In this document: positions 16,990 to 24,652 of the stretch, one piece after another | How the letters are laid out: each line of letters begins with the position of its first letter | Numbering within the stretch: position 1 is the first letter of the stretch | Assembly: GCA_965227035.1 (NCBI GenBank) | Contig: OZ245724.1 | Location: 992,001 to 1,056,000, forward strand | Direction: 5' to 3' | DNA: 64,000 nucleotides | Source: CBDDFQ01 sp965227035 | GTDB lineage: Bacteria; Pseudomonadota; Gammaproteobacteria; Burkholderiales; Burkholderiaceae_C | Made by a program: the position numbers and the translations under genes | Notes under the pieces: generated by a model | What the model was told of the DNA's origin: nothing | Database searches by the model: none | Seen by the model: only the letters and a program-made list of their open reading frames with translations

Positions 16990-17976
16990 TCACTCTAGCG
17001 TGGCGCCGCTTTGCTTCACCAATTTGCCCCATCGATCGATCTCTGTCTTGATGAAGGCGGAGGTTTGCTCGGGCGTTGTCGAAACCGGATCCAGACCCAG
17101 CGCAATCAACCTTTCCTGCGTCTCTGGCGCTGCGAGCACTGCAGCGATTTCCTTGTTCAACTTCGCGATGATTTCCGGGGGCGTCCTGGCGGGAGCACTC
17201 ACGCCGAACCAGCCGGTGACGTTGAACGCGGGATAGCCTTGTTCTGCGATCGGCACAGCGTCTGGCACTGCGCGCGAACGCTTGATACCGGTCACGCCGA
17301 TCGCCCTTAATTTGCCGCTCTTGATATGCGCGATCACGTCCGGAATGCTTGCGAACATGAGTTGCACACGTCCGCCGATCAAGTCGGGCACAGCCTGCGC
17401 TGCGCCTTTGTAGGGCACATGGGTCATCTTGATGTTCGCAAGAATGTTCATCAATTCGCCTGCCAGATGCTGCGACGTCCCAGCACCTGCCGATCCGAAA
17501 GAAAGCTCGTTCGGATGAGCTTTCGCGTAAGCGACGAGCTCGGGGATGTTGTTGATGGGGAGCGACGCGTTCACTACCACCACGTTGTTCAACTCGGCTG
17601 CAATGATGATCGGCGAAAAGTCTTTCACCGCGTCGAATCGCATGGCGTTGCCGTACAGCGTCGGGTTGATGCCGTGTGTAGAGCTCGTGATCATTCCGAT
17701 CGTGTAGCCATCGGGCGCTGCTCGCGACATGAACTCCGCGCCGATGTTTCCGCCGGCGCCCACCTTGGGCTCGACGATCACCGATTGGCCGAGCGATTTC
17801 TGCAGCCCGATTCCGATCGAGCGCGCGAGGATGTCCAGCGATCCGCCGGGCGTCGTCAGCGTGATGATCGTGATTGGCTTGTTGGGATAAGTAGTAGCCG
17901 GGGTTTGCGCCAACGCATTGCCGCCGAGCACGGCAATCGCCGACAGAAGTAGCGTGGAAAATTGTCTTTTGTTCAT
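16990..17976 (-). CDS. Bug-family tripartite tricarboxylate transporter substrate-binding protein
   Basis: Periplasmic receptor of 328 residues with a Sec signal peptide ending near ALAQ-TP (residue 24). It shows the Bug pattern YPNKPITIITLTTPGGSLDILAR, VEPKVGAGGNIGAEFMSRAAPDGYT and HVPYKGAAQAVPDLIGG. These proteins bind carboxylates between two lobes. No TctA/TctB membrane subunits are in the window, as is common for orphan Bug receptors in Burkholderiales. It lies 27 nt downstream of a CoA ligase gene on the same strand, so its ligand may be the acid that the ligase activates. The pairing is inference. Confidence 0.9.
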   Translation of the reverse strand: MNKRQFSTLLLSAIAVLGGNALAQTPATTYPNKPITIITLTTPGGSLDILARSIGIGLQKSLGQSVIVEPKVGAGGNIGAEFMSRAAPDGYTIGMITSSTHGINPTLYGNAMRFDAVKDFSPIIIAAELNNVVVVNASLPINNIPELVAYAKAHPNELSFGSAGAGTSQHLAGELMNILANIKMTHVPYKGAAQAVPDLIGGRVQLMFASIPDVIAHIKSGKLRAIGVTGIKRSRAVPDAVPIAEQGYPAFNVTGWFGVSAPARTPPEIIAKLNKEIAAVLAAPETQERLIALGLDPVSTTPEQTSAFIKTEIDRWGKLVKQSGATLE

Positions 17977-18003
17977 TTGTCTCTCCTTGATATCTGATTT
18001 ATT

Positions 18004-19602
18004 TCAGGCGTTCTCTTTTTCTCTACGTGAGTCGATGTCACGCGTCTGAAGCCATTCGCGAAGTTTCACTTTCGCGATCTTTCCGAAATTGATTCGCGGC
18101 AGATCGTCGAGGACGATCACTTCTCGCGGCACTTTGAACTTCGAGAGCGATGCCGCGCAATGGGCGGTGATCGACTCGGAAATCGATGCGTGAGATGCGT
18201 TTTTGTTGTCATCACGAAGCACGATGAATGCGATGGGGACTTCGCCGTAGGACTCGTGTTTATGCGCGACCACCGCAACGTCCTTTACCCCCGAAACTTC
18301 AAGCACCACTCGCTCGATTTCCGCTGGCGAAACACCTTCGCCGCCAACCTTGATCACGTCTTTCACCCGCTCGCTGAACTGAATGAATCCGTCTTCGTGC
18401 ACGACGACGCGATCACCGGTTTTGAAGAGGCCGCTCTCGTCGAAAGCTTCGCGCGTCGCCTGCGGATCCTTGTAGTACTCCTTGAAGATCGACAGGCCCG
18501 GTCTTCCTCGCACCAGCAGATTTCCTGGCTGGCCAGCGGGCGAGGGCGCTCCGTTGTCGTCGAGCACATGAATGCCGTAAGCGAGCGACGGCCGGCCTAT
18601 CGATCCCGGTCGTTGCCGGGCGTAAGGATCGCCGACGATTCCCTGACCGACCATTTCGGTCATTCCCCAAGCACCGAGTATTCGCACCTTGAAATAGTCC
18701 TCGAAGCCGAGCGGGCAGAGCGCATCGGTCCATTGGCGAATTCGGTGCGCAGGCACCGGATGCTGCGCCAGCACCTTCGCCGTGAAAATGACTTGCGACG
18801 CCACAGTCACCCGATGTTCGAGGGCCGCTGGCCAGTACCGACTTGCCGAGAATCGCGGCTGCAGCACGATGGTGCCGCCGGCCCACAGCGTCGGCAGGAA
18901 AGTCCAGGAAAGCGCGACCACGTGATTCAGCGGCAAGAAAAGTTGCACCACGTCTTCTGCGCGAAACCCTTGCTGGATCGCACCCAGTTTTGCGCCCCAC
19001 AACACGTTCGCATGAGTCCAGACGACACCTTTGGGGCGCGAGGTCGTGCCGGAGGTAAACATGATCAGCGCGTTGGCAGCTGGATCTGGCTCGCGTCTAG
19101 CCGATGGTTCTCCGAACAGTGATTCGAAGTCGATGCTGCCGTGCGGGCGCTGCGCTGCGGCGGGCGCACCGGCATCGGTCGACGTGACCGCAAGCCACGC
19201 CAGATCGGGGCAAGCTTCTGCGATTCCCGTCGCATGGCTCGGTTGCGTGACCATGCCTGCCGCTTCGGTGAATTCCAGAAACCATTTCACTTCGGGAGGT
19301 CGTGCGGTCGCGGCGACCGGCACATGCACCGCGCCAATCCTGGCGCAGGCGAACAGCATCAGCATCGCTTCGGGGCAGTTTTCCAGCTGAACGAGCACCC
19401 GATCGCCCGCCTCGACGCCGCGTGCCGTGAGTCCGCTGGCGAGGCGCGCTACGTCGTCGGCGAACTTGGCATAACTCCAGGTTCGGGAAGGCTGATCGAA
19501 CGGTGCCCAGACGATGAATGGGTGATCGCCGCGACTCGCCGCGCGTTGCTCGATCAGGCTGGCGATGTCGAAATTTTCGAAAGGGGAAACGGAATCCTGC
19601 AT
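18004..19602 (-). CDS. AMP-dependent acyl/aryl-CoA ligase
   Basis: ANL-superfamily adenylating enzyme of 532 residues. The phosphate-binding loop LIMFTSGTTSRPKGVVWTH lies near residues 177-195. GAWGMTEMVGQG is the adenine-binding A5 motif, the hinge is KTGDRVVVHEDGFIQFSERVKDVIKVGGEGV, and the catalytic C-terminal lysine is in NFGKIAKVKLRE. The overall style resembles crotonobetaine/carnitine-CoA ligase (CaiC-like) and some benzoate-type ligases, but the acid cannot be fixed from sequence. It is the first gene of a two-gene unit with the Bug receptor and has a recognisable promoter upstream. Confidence 0.88.
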   Translation of the reverse strand: MQDSVSPFENFDIASLIEQRAASRGDHPFIVWAPFDQPSRTWSYAKFADDVARLASGLTARGVEAGDRVLVQLENCPEAMLMLFACARIGAVHVPVAATARPPEVKWFLEFTEAAGMVTQPSHATGIAEACPDLAWLAVTSTDAGAPAAAQRPHGSIDFESLFGEPSARREPDPAANALIMFTSGTTSRPKGVVWTHANVLWGAKLGAIQQGFRAEDVVQLFLPLNHVVALSWTFLPTLWAGGTIVLQPRFSASRYWPAALEHRVTVASQVIFTAKVLAQHPVPAHRIRQWTDALCPLGFEDYFKVRILGAWGMTEMVGQGIVGDPYARQRPGSIGRPSLAYGIHVLDDNGAPSPAGQPGNLLVRGRPGLSIFKEYYKDPQATREAFDESGLFKTGDRVVVHEDGFIQFSERVKDVIKVGGEGVSPAEIERVVLEVSGVKDVAVVAHKHESYGEVPIAFIVLRDDNKNASHASISESITAHCAASLSKFKVPREVIVLDDLPRINFGKIAKVKLREWLQTRDIDSRREKENA

Positions 19603-19655
19603 GCCGGGGGGTCTCTTGTTTTGGCTCGGGCGCTCACATTTCTAATTAAAGGAGC

Positions 19656-19683
19656 TTTATATAGACTGCCTGATTTTGACCAA
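19656..19683 (-). promoter_or_regulatory. Likely promoter of the CoA ligase-Bug receptor unit
   Basis: Read on the minus strand, a -35-like TTGGTC (19683-19678), a 16-nt spacer and a -10 TATAAA (19661-19656) precede the ligase start by about 54 nt. The -10 matches the consensus at five of six positions; the -35 is weaker. Confidence 0.45.
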
Positions 19684-19731
19684 TACGAGAGCGAAACTCT
19701 TTAGGACAAACCACTACCGGGCAGCATTGAG

Positions 19732-19749
19732 ACTCGACGTAGGTCGAGT
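19732..19749. promoter_or_regulatory. Inverted repeat upstream of the NIPSNAP gene
   Basis: ACTCGAC (19732-19738) gtag GTCGAGT (19743-19749) is a perfect 7-bp dyad with a 4-nt centre. It lies 50 nt before the NIPSNAP start in the divergent region with the ligase. It has the size of an operator; no regulator is assigned. Confidence 0.4.
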
Positions 19750-19798
19750 GGGTGACAATCGGAAAAATCCAGAAACCTCTTCAACACGGAGCCGAAAA

Positions 19799-20110
19799 AT
19801 GATTGTCGACATGCGCACCTACACACTCAAGATGGGCAAGGTCAAAGCCTATTTCACGATGTACGAGCAGGAGGGTTACGCCATTCAGCGCAAGTATCTT
19901 GGCGACCCGATCGGCTACTTTTCCACCGAAATCGGCAACGTGAACCAGGTCGTGCACATGTGGAAATACGAAAGTCTGGCCGATCGAGATCAGCGCAGGG
20001 CCGCACTGAGCGCCGATTCGGGCTGGATGGCTTACATCCAGAAGGCGTCCGAGTTTCTGATCACGCAAGAAAACGTGATCCTGAAATCGGCTCCGTTCTC
20101 GCCGATTTGA
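19799..20110 (+). CDS. NIPSNAP-family protein
   Basis: A 103-residue ferredoxin-like alpha/beta barrel protein. The N-terminus MIVDMRTYTLKMGKVKAY and the central GYFSTEIGNVNQVVHMWKYESLADR with a later RR pattern are typical of bacterial NIPSNAP domains, which often act on or bind small organic compounds. I chose the ATG at 19799, where the domain begins; the frame upstream has no domain character. It diverges from the CoA ligase-Bug pair, so it may belong to the same pathway. Confidence 0.85.
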   Translation: MIVDMRTYTLKMGKVKAYFTMYEQEGYAIQRKYLGDPIGYFSTEIGNVNQVVHMWKYESLADRDQRRAALSADSGWMAYIQKASEFLITQENVILKSAPFSPI

Positions 20111-20128
20111 TGGAACAACTAATCGAAT

Positions 20129-20153
20129 TTAATTGGAATCTGACCCCAATTAA
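20129..20153. repeat. Short palindromic element TTAATTGG-N9-CCAATTAA
   Basis: A perfect 8-bp inverted repeat around AATCTGACC lies in the gap between the NIPSNAP gene and the next gene, 18 nt after the stop. It is AT-rich compared with its surroundings. From memory, GGAATCTGACCCCAATT-like palindromes occur as dispersed elements in many proteobacteria. I see only one copy in this window. Confidence 0.45.
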
Positions 20154-20213
20154 GGGGGATTCGACTTGGCGGGGATGCATGCGAAAATAGTGCATTCCCG
20201 GAATCGAGCCTCA

Positions 20214-20843
20214 ATGCCTAGTTACAACGCACCTTTCGAAATTCACGTTCACGGCGAAGTGCCGCTTTTGCCGGACGTCAAGTTCGAGCAGATTCAGGAG
20301 GCGCTCAAGCCTTTGTGGAAATACGCTGGCGCCAAGTCGCTGGCAGATGGTGCGGCTAGTGCATACGAGGAAGAGCCCGGCATCAAGTTCGATGCGAAAG
20401 ACAAGATTCTTCGCCTTTGCTGGACCGTTCGCGGCGACGAAGACTTTCGTCAGGTGCTCGATGAAATGTGCATGAGCCTGAACGAGCTGGCCGAGCAGGG
20501 CGCTCCTATCGAAGTCACCTTCTACGACTCCGATTTCGACGACGACGATGGCCGCGCCGACGACGAATCGCGCGACGATTTCATCATGTTGTTCGTGGGG
20601 CCGACGCCCGCCGCGATCATGCAGGCACAGCGCGATCTGCTGGTCGAAGACGTGGTCAACATGATGGAGCGCCATTTCGAGGGTGCTCAACTCGGTGGCG
20701 TGGTTGCCGAAATCGACAAGCTCTTCAACGAGCGCTTCGATGCGCTGGTCAATTCGCTCGAACTGGGCAATCCGCGACGCGGTGGCTCGGGCAGCGGCGG
20801 CATCGGGCACGGCGGTGGTCGAAAACCCCGTCACCTTCACTAA
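20214..20843 (+). CDS. Conserved acidic protein of unknown function (probably the DUF6806 family)
   Basis: I do not recognise a function. The 209-residue product starts at the ATG at 20214 (PSYNAPFEIHVHGEVPLLPD). It is acidic, with a striking run FYDSDFDDDDGRADDE near residues 101-116, and ends in a Gly/Arg/His-rich tail (GSGSGGIGHGGG) that looks disordered and might bind metal. It has no signal peptide or membrane segment, so it is cytoplasmic. A regular alpha/beta pattern in the first 160 residues suggests a folded domain. I believe it belongs to a family restricted to Burkholderiales, but that name is from memory. It may be cotranscribed with the UMF1 transporter 36 nt downstream. Confidence 0.75.
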   Translation: MPSYNAPFEIHVHGEVPLLPDVKFEQIQEALKPLWKYAGAKSLADGAASAYEEEPGIKFDAKDKILRLCWTVRGDEDFRQVLDEMCMSLNELAEQGAPIEVTFYDSDFDDDDGRADDESRDDFIMLFVGPTPAAIMQAQRDLLVEDVVNMMERHFEGAQLGGVVAEIDKLFNERFDALVNSLELGNPRRGGSGSGGIGHGGGRKPRHLH

Positions 20844-20879
20844 ATACTCTCGACACATTTGCTGCGGACACTATCGGGC

Positions 20880-22208
20880 ATGGCGCTTTTTTCTCAGGAC
20901 GCGCTCAACGACGGTGTTCGCAAACGCGAAGTCTTCGGATGGGCGATGTACGACTTCGCGAACTCCGGATACACCACGGTCGTGCTCACGGCTGTGTTCG
21001 CCGCGTACTTCGTAGGCGGTATCGCAAATAAAGCGGAGTGGGCGACCTTCGCATGGACTGCCGCGCTAAGCGTGTCCTATGCCATCGTCATGATCACCAT
21101 GCCGACCATCGGCGCCTATGCCGATCTGCGCGCCGCCAAAAAACGCCTTCTGATGATCGTGACCGCCGGTTGCGTGATCAGCACTCTCGGACTTGCCGTC
21201 ACTCCGTTTCTTCACGGCACCGACGCGGTCGTCGCGGCGCTTGCGCTGATCGTCGTGTCCAACGCTTTCTATTCCTATGGTGAGTCGCTCACGGCGGCGT
21301 TTCTTCCCGAGCTTGCCAAGCGCGAATCGATGGGCACGGTAAGCGGCTGGGGCTGGAGTCTCGGGTACTTCGGCGGCATGCTCACGCTGGGTCTTAGCCT
21401 GGCGTACGTGTTCTGGGCTCAGTCGAAAAACATTCCTGCGAGCGAATTTGTACCGGTGACGGTGGCGATCGCCGCAGTGGTCTACGCACTCGCCGCGATC
21501 ATCACGTTTACTTTGCTGAAGGAACGAGCTGTTCCGTCGACCAAATCCGTCGAAAGCAGCGGATTCCGCGCATCGATGGCGCAGTTGAATCGCACATTCC
21601 ATAACGCCAGGAACTATCGCGATTTCATGTGGCTTCTGGCTGCGACCGTTGCGTATCAGGCGGGCGTCGCGGTGGCCATTACGCTGGCTGCGATTTACGC
21701 AGAGCAAGTGATTGGATTTGTCCAGTCGGAAACGATGGTGCTGATTTTTGTGCTGAACATCGCTGCGGCCGTCGGCGCGTTCGGATGCGGTTATCTGCAG
21801 GACAAACTGGGCCACAAGCTCACCCTGAACATCACGTTGGTCGGCTGGGTTGCGACTTGCGTGATTGCAGCGTTGGCCACCAGCAAAGGGCAGTTCTGGG
21901 TGGCGGCAACTCTGGCTGGGCTGTGCATGGGATCGAGCCAATCGGCGGGACGCGCGATGGTGGGGCTTTTCGCGCCGCAGCATCAGCTCGCAGAGTTCTT
22001 CGGCTTGTGGAGCTTTTCGACTCGTCTGGCCAGCATCATCGGACCGATCACATACGGCGCCATCACATGGATGATGAGCGGCAATCAACGGACCGCGATC
22101 ATGTCGACTGGCGTGATGTTCCTGATCGGGATCGGCCTGTTGTGGCCGATAAACATGAAGCGCGGCAGGGAAGCTGCCAACTTGTCGGTATCGACCGAGA
22201 AGATCTAA
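20880..22208 (+). CDS. UMF1-type MFS transporter
   Basis: Integral inner-membrane protein of 442 residues with about 12 hydrophobic segments. The start region KREVFGWAMYDFANSGYTTVVLTAVFAAYF is the signature of the UMF1 (vacuole effluxer Atg22-like) branch of the major facilitator superfamily. Eukaryotic relatives export amino acids from the vacuole; bacterial substrates are mostly unknown. I chose the ATG at 20880 over an upstream TTG at 20859. The stop overlaps the convergent murI stop by 4 nt. Confidence 0.88.
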   Translation: MALFSQDALNDGVRKREVFGWAMYDFANSGYTTVVLTAVFAAYFVGGIANKAEWATFAWTAALSVSYAIVMITMPTIGAYADLRAAKKRLLMIVTAGCVISTLGLAVTPFLHGTDAVVAALALIVVSNAFYSYGESLTAAFLPELAKRESMGTVSGWGWSLGYFGGMLTLGLSLAYVFWAQSKNIPASEFVPVTVAIAAVVYALAAIITFTLLKERAVPSTKSVESSGFRASMAQLNRTFHNARNYRDFMWLLAATVAYQAGVAVAITLAAIYAEQVIGFVQSETMVLIFVLNIAAAVGAFGCGYLQDKLGHKLTLNITLVGWVATCVIAALATSKGQFWVAATLAGLCMGSSQSAGRAMVGLFAPQHQLAEFFGLWSFSTRLASIIGPITYGAITWMMSGNQRTAIMSTGVMFLIGIGLLWPINMKRGREAANLSVSTEKI

Positions 22209-22990
22209 AGCCAGCGAGTAGCTGCGGCTCGTAGCGCGTCCGGCGATCCGCTTCCTGACAACTCGATTCCACCGGCACGACCACCTTCCACATCGTCTGA
22301 GTTCAGCAGGTTCGCAGCGGTCAGCAAACGCCGCGTCTGCAAGGAAACCGGCACGCCAGTTTCGATAAGTCGCACCCCCTGGCCAGCAATCGATTGAATC
22401 AGCGGTGCAATGAACGGGTAGTGGGTGCAGCCCAGCACCAGGGTGTCGATTTCACCGTCGGCAGAGCCGAACTTTCCCATGGCGCCCACGTGAAAAGCGG
22501 CAAGTCTTTCCACCTCGGGCTCGTCGCCTTTTTCCATCGCTTCGACCAGACCATCGCAAGGCCTGAGCACGAACTCTTTGGACGAATCGAACGACGACGA
22601 CAGCGCGCGAAACTTCTCGCTGGCCAGCGTCATGCGAGTAGCCATCACACCGATTTTTCCGGTCATCGAGTGAGCGACGGCGGGCTTGAGTGCGGGCTCT
22701 ACGCCTACTAGCGGAAGCGTCGGATACGCAGCGCGAAGAAGATGAATCGCAGCGGCAGTGGCCGTGTTGCATGCCACTACCAGTGCCTTGATGTCGCGCT
22801 CTTCGACCAACGATTTCGCAATCGTCAATGTGCGGTCGATTACATAAGAATCGGCGCGCTCGCCATAAGGCGCGTGCGCGGTATCGGCGTAGTAGATGAA
22901 ATCCTCGTGCGGCAGTTCGGCCCTGAGCGCCCTCAAGACGCTCAGTCCGCCGATACCGCTGTCGAATACGCCGATCGGTCGTGAATCCAT
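22205..22990 (-). CDS. murI: Glutamate racemase
   Basis: Cofactor-independent racemase that makes D-glutamate for peptidoglycan. The product has 261 residues. Family motifs are PIGVFDSGIGGLSVL at residues 4-18, YYADTAHAPYGER, VVACNTATAAA with the first catalytic Cys, and LVLGCTHYPF with the second. I chose the ATG at 22990, which puts the GVFDSG motif at its usual position. It lies 16 nt downstream of the class I fumarase on the same strand, probably in one transcript. Confidence 0.95.
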   Translation of the reverse strand: MDSRPIGVFDSGIGGLSVLRALRAELPHEDFIYYADTAHAPYGERADSYVIDRTLTIAKSLVEERDIKALVVACNTATAAAIHLLRAAYPTLPLVGVEPALKPAVAHSMTGKIGVMATRMTLASEKFRALSSSFDSSKEFVLRPCDGLVEAMEKGDEPEVERLAAFHVGAMGKFGSADGEIDTLVLGCTHYPFIAPLIQSIAGQGVRLIETGVPVSLQTRRLLTAANLLNSDDVEGGRAGGIELSGSGSPDALRAAATRWL

Positions 22991-23006
22991 CGATCTGAAA
23001 ATCGGA

Positions 23007-24560
23007 TCAGCCCGCAGCCACGGCGATGTTCTTGAACTCGCCGGTTGCGATGCGCTTTTGCCATTCCGCTGGGCCGGTAATGTGCGCACTGGTGCCGCCG
23101 GAATCGACTGCCACCGTCACGGGCATATCGACCACATCGAATTCGTAAATCGCTTCCATGCCGAGGTCTTCGAAGCCGACGACCTTCGCGGTCTTGATGG
23201 CCTTGGACACCAGGTACGCCGCGCCACCGACTGCCATCAGATACGCGCTCTTGTGGTTCTTGATCGACTCGATCGCGACCGGCCCCCGCTCGGCCTTGCC
23301 GATCATGGCGATCAGGCCGGTTTTCTCCAGCATCACGTCGGTGAATTTGTCCATTCGGGTCGCGGTGGTCGGGCCTGCCGGGCCGACAGCTTCGCCCCTT
23401 ACGGGATCGACCGGGCCGACGTAGTAAATGACGCGACCGGTGAAATCGACCGGCAGCTTCTCGCCCTTGGCGATCATGTCTGCGATGCGTTTGTGGGCGG
23501 CGTCGCGGCCGGTCAGCATCTTGCCGTTCAGGAGCAACGTGTCGCCTGGCTTCCACGATTCGACTTCAGCCTTGGTGAGCGTGTCGAGGTTGACCTTGCG
23601 GCTCTTCTTGTAATCGGGCGTCCAGTTGACGTCGGGCCACAAATCGAGCGACGGCGCGTCCAGATAAACCGGGCCAGAGCCGTCCATCACGAAATGCGCA
23701 TGGCGGGTCGCGGCGCAGTTCGGAATCATCGCCACGGGCTTGCTAGCGGCGTGCGTGGGGTACATCTTGATCTTGATGTCGAGCACGGTGGTCAGACCCC
23801 CCAGACCCTGCGCGCCGATACCGAGCGCGTTGACCTTCTCGAACAACTCGAGACGCAGTGCTTCGGTCTTGGTAAGCGCCGCACCCGATGACGACTTGGC
23901 TTGCAATTCGTACATGTCCAGATCGTCCATGAGCGATTCCTTGGCCATCAGCATCGCCTTCTCGGCCGTGCCGCCGATGCCGATTCCCAGCATGCCGGGA
24001 GGACACCAGCCCGCACCCATCAAAGGCACGGTTTTCAGGACCCAGTCGACGATCGAATCGCTGGGGTTGAGCATCACGAACTTGGACTTGTTTTCGCTGC
24101 CGCCGCCCTTGGCCGCCACGGTGATATCGAGTTTGTCGCCCGGAACCATCTCGGTGAAGATGACCGCGGGTGTGTTGTCTTTGGTGTTCTTGCGGTCGAA
24201 CTGCGGATCGGCCACGACCGATGCGCGCAGCGTGTTGTCCGGATGGTTGTAGCCCTGACGAACGCCTTCGTTGATCGCGTCGTCCAGCGAGCCGGTAAAG
24301 CCTTCCCAGCGAACATCCATGCCGATCTTGATGAACACGTTCACGATTCCGGTGTCCTGGCAGATCGGGCGATGACCGGTCGCACTCATCTTGCTGTTGG
24401 TGAGGATCTGCGCAATGGCATCTTTCGAGGCGGGACTCTGCTCACGCTCGTACGCACGGGCCAGGTGGGCAATGTAATCTGCGGGATGGTAGTAGCTGAT
24501 GTACTGCAGCGCCGCGGCAATGGACTCGATCAGGTCAGATTGTTTGATGCTCGTTGTCAT
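23007..24560 (-). CDS. fumA: Fumarate hydratase, class I (iron-sulfur)
   Basis: [4Fe-4S]-dependent fumarase interconverting fumarate and malate in the TCA cycle. The single-chain 517-residue form carries fused alpha and beta domains. Cluster ligands are in ICQDTGIVNVF, GWCPPGMLGIGIGG and PNCAATRHAHF. The C-terminal beta domain has GRDAAHKR and YYVGPVDP. I chose the ATG at 24560. It is divergent from fumC across 92 nt that contains a perfect palindrome. This enzyme is oxygen-sensitive, and its stable class II isozyme lies next to it. Confidence 0.94.
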   Translation of the reverse strand: MTTSIKQSDLIESIAAALQYISYYHPADYIAHLARAYEREQSPASKDAIAQILTNSKMSATGHRPICQDTGIVNVFIKIGMDVRWEGFTGSLDDAINEGVRQGYNHPDNTLRASVVADPQFDRKNTKDNTPAVIFTEMVPGDKLDITVAAKGGGSENKSKFVMLNPSDSIVDWVLKTVPLMGAGWCPPGMLGIGIGGTAEKAMLMAKESLMDDLDMYELQAKSSSGAALTKTEALRLELFEKVNALGIGAQGLGGLTTVLDIKIKMYPTHAASKPVAMIPNCAATRHAHFVMDGSGPVYLDAPSLDLWPDVNWTPDYKKSRKVNLDTLTKAEVESWKPGDTLLLNGKMLTGRDAAHKRIADMIAKGEKLPVDFTGRVIYYVGPVDPVRGEAVGPAGPTTATRMDKFTDVMLEKTGLIAMIGKAERGPVAIESIKNHKSAYLMAVGGAAYLVSKAIKTAKVVGFEDLGMEAIYEFDVVDMPVTVAVDSGGTSAHITGPAEWQKRIATGEFKNIAVAAG

Positions 24561-24629
24561 GGTGTTTTCGTGGGGGCAAGGCCGTTCGTGGGGCGAAACT
24601 TTTCGTGAGAACCCCGTATTTTGACAGGT

Positions 24630-24645
24630 CGGACCGCCCGGTCCG
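24630..24645. promoter_or_regulatory. Perfect palindrome between the two fumarase genes
   Basis: CGGACCG cc CGGTCCG forms a 16-nt palindrome with a 2-nt centre. It ends 7 nt before the fumC ATG and lies 70 nt from the class I fumarase start. The position overlaps the fumC ribosome-binding region, so it could be either a DNA operator or an RNA hairpin that occludes translation. Confidence 0.5.
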
Positions 24646-24652
24646 GGAACAT

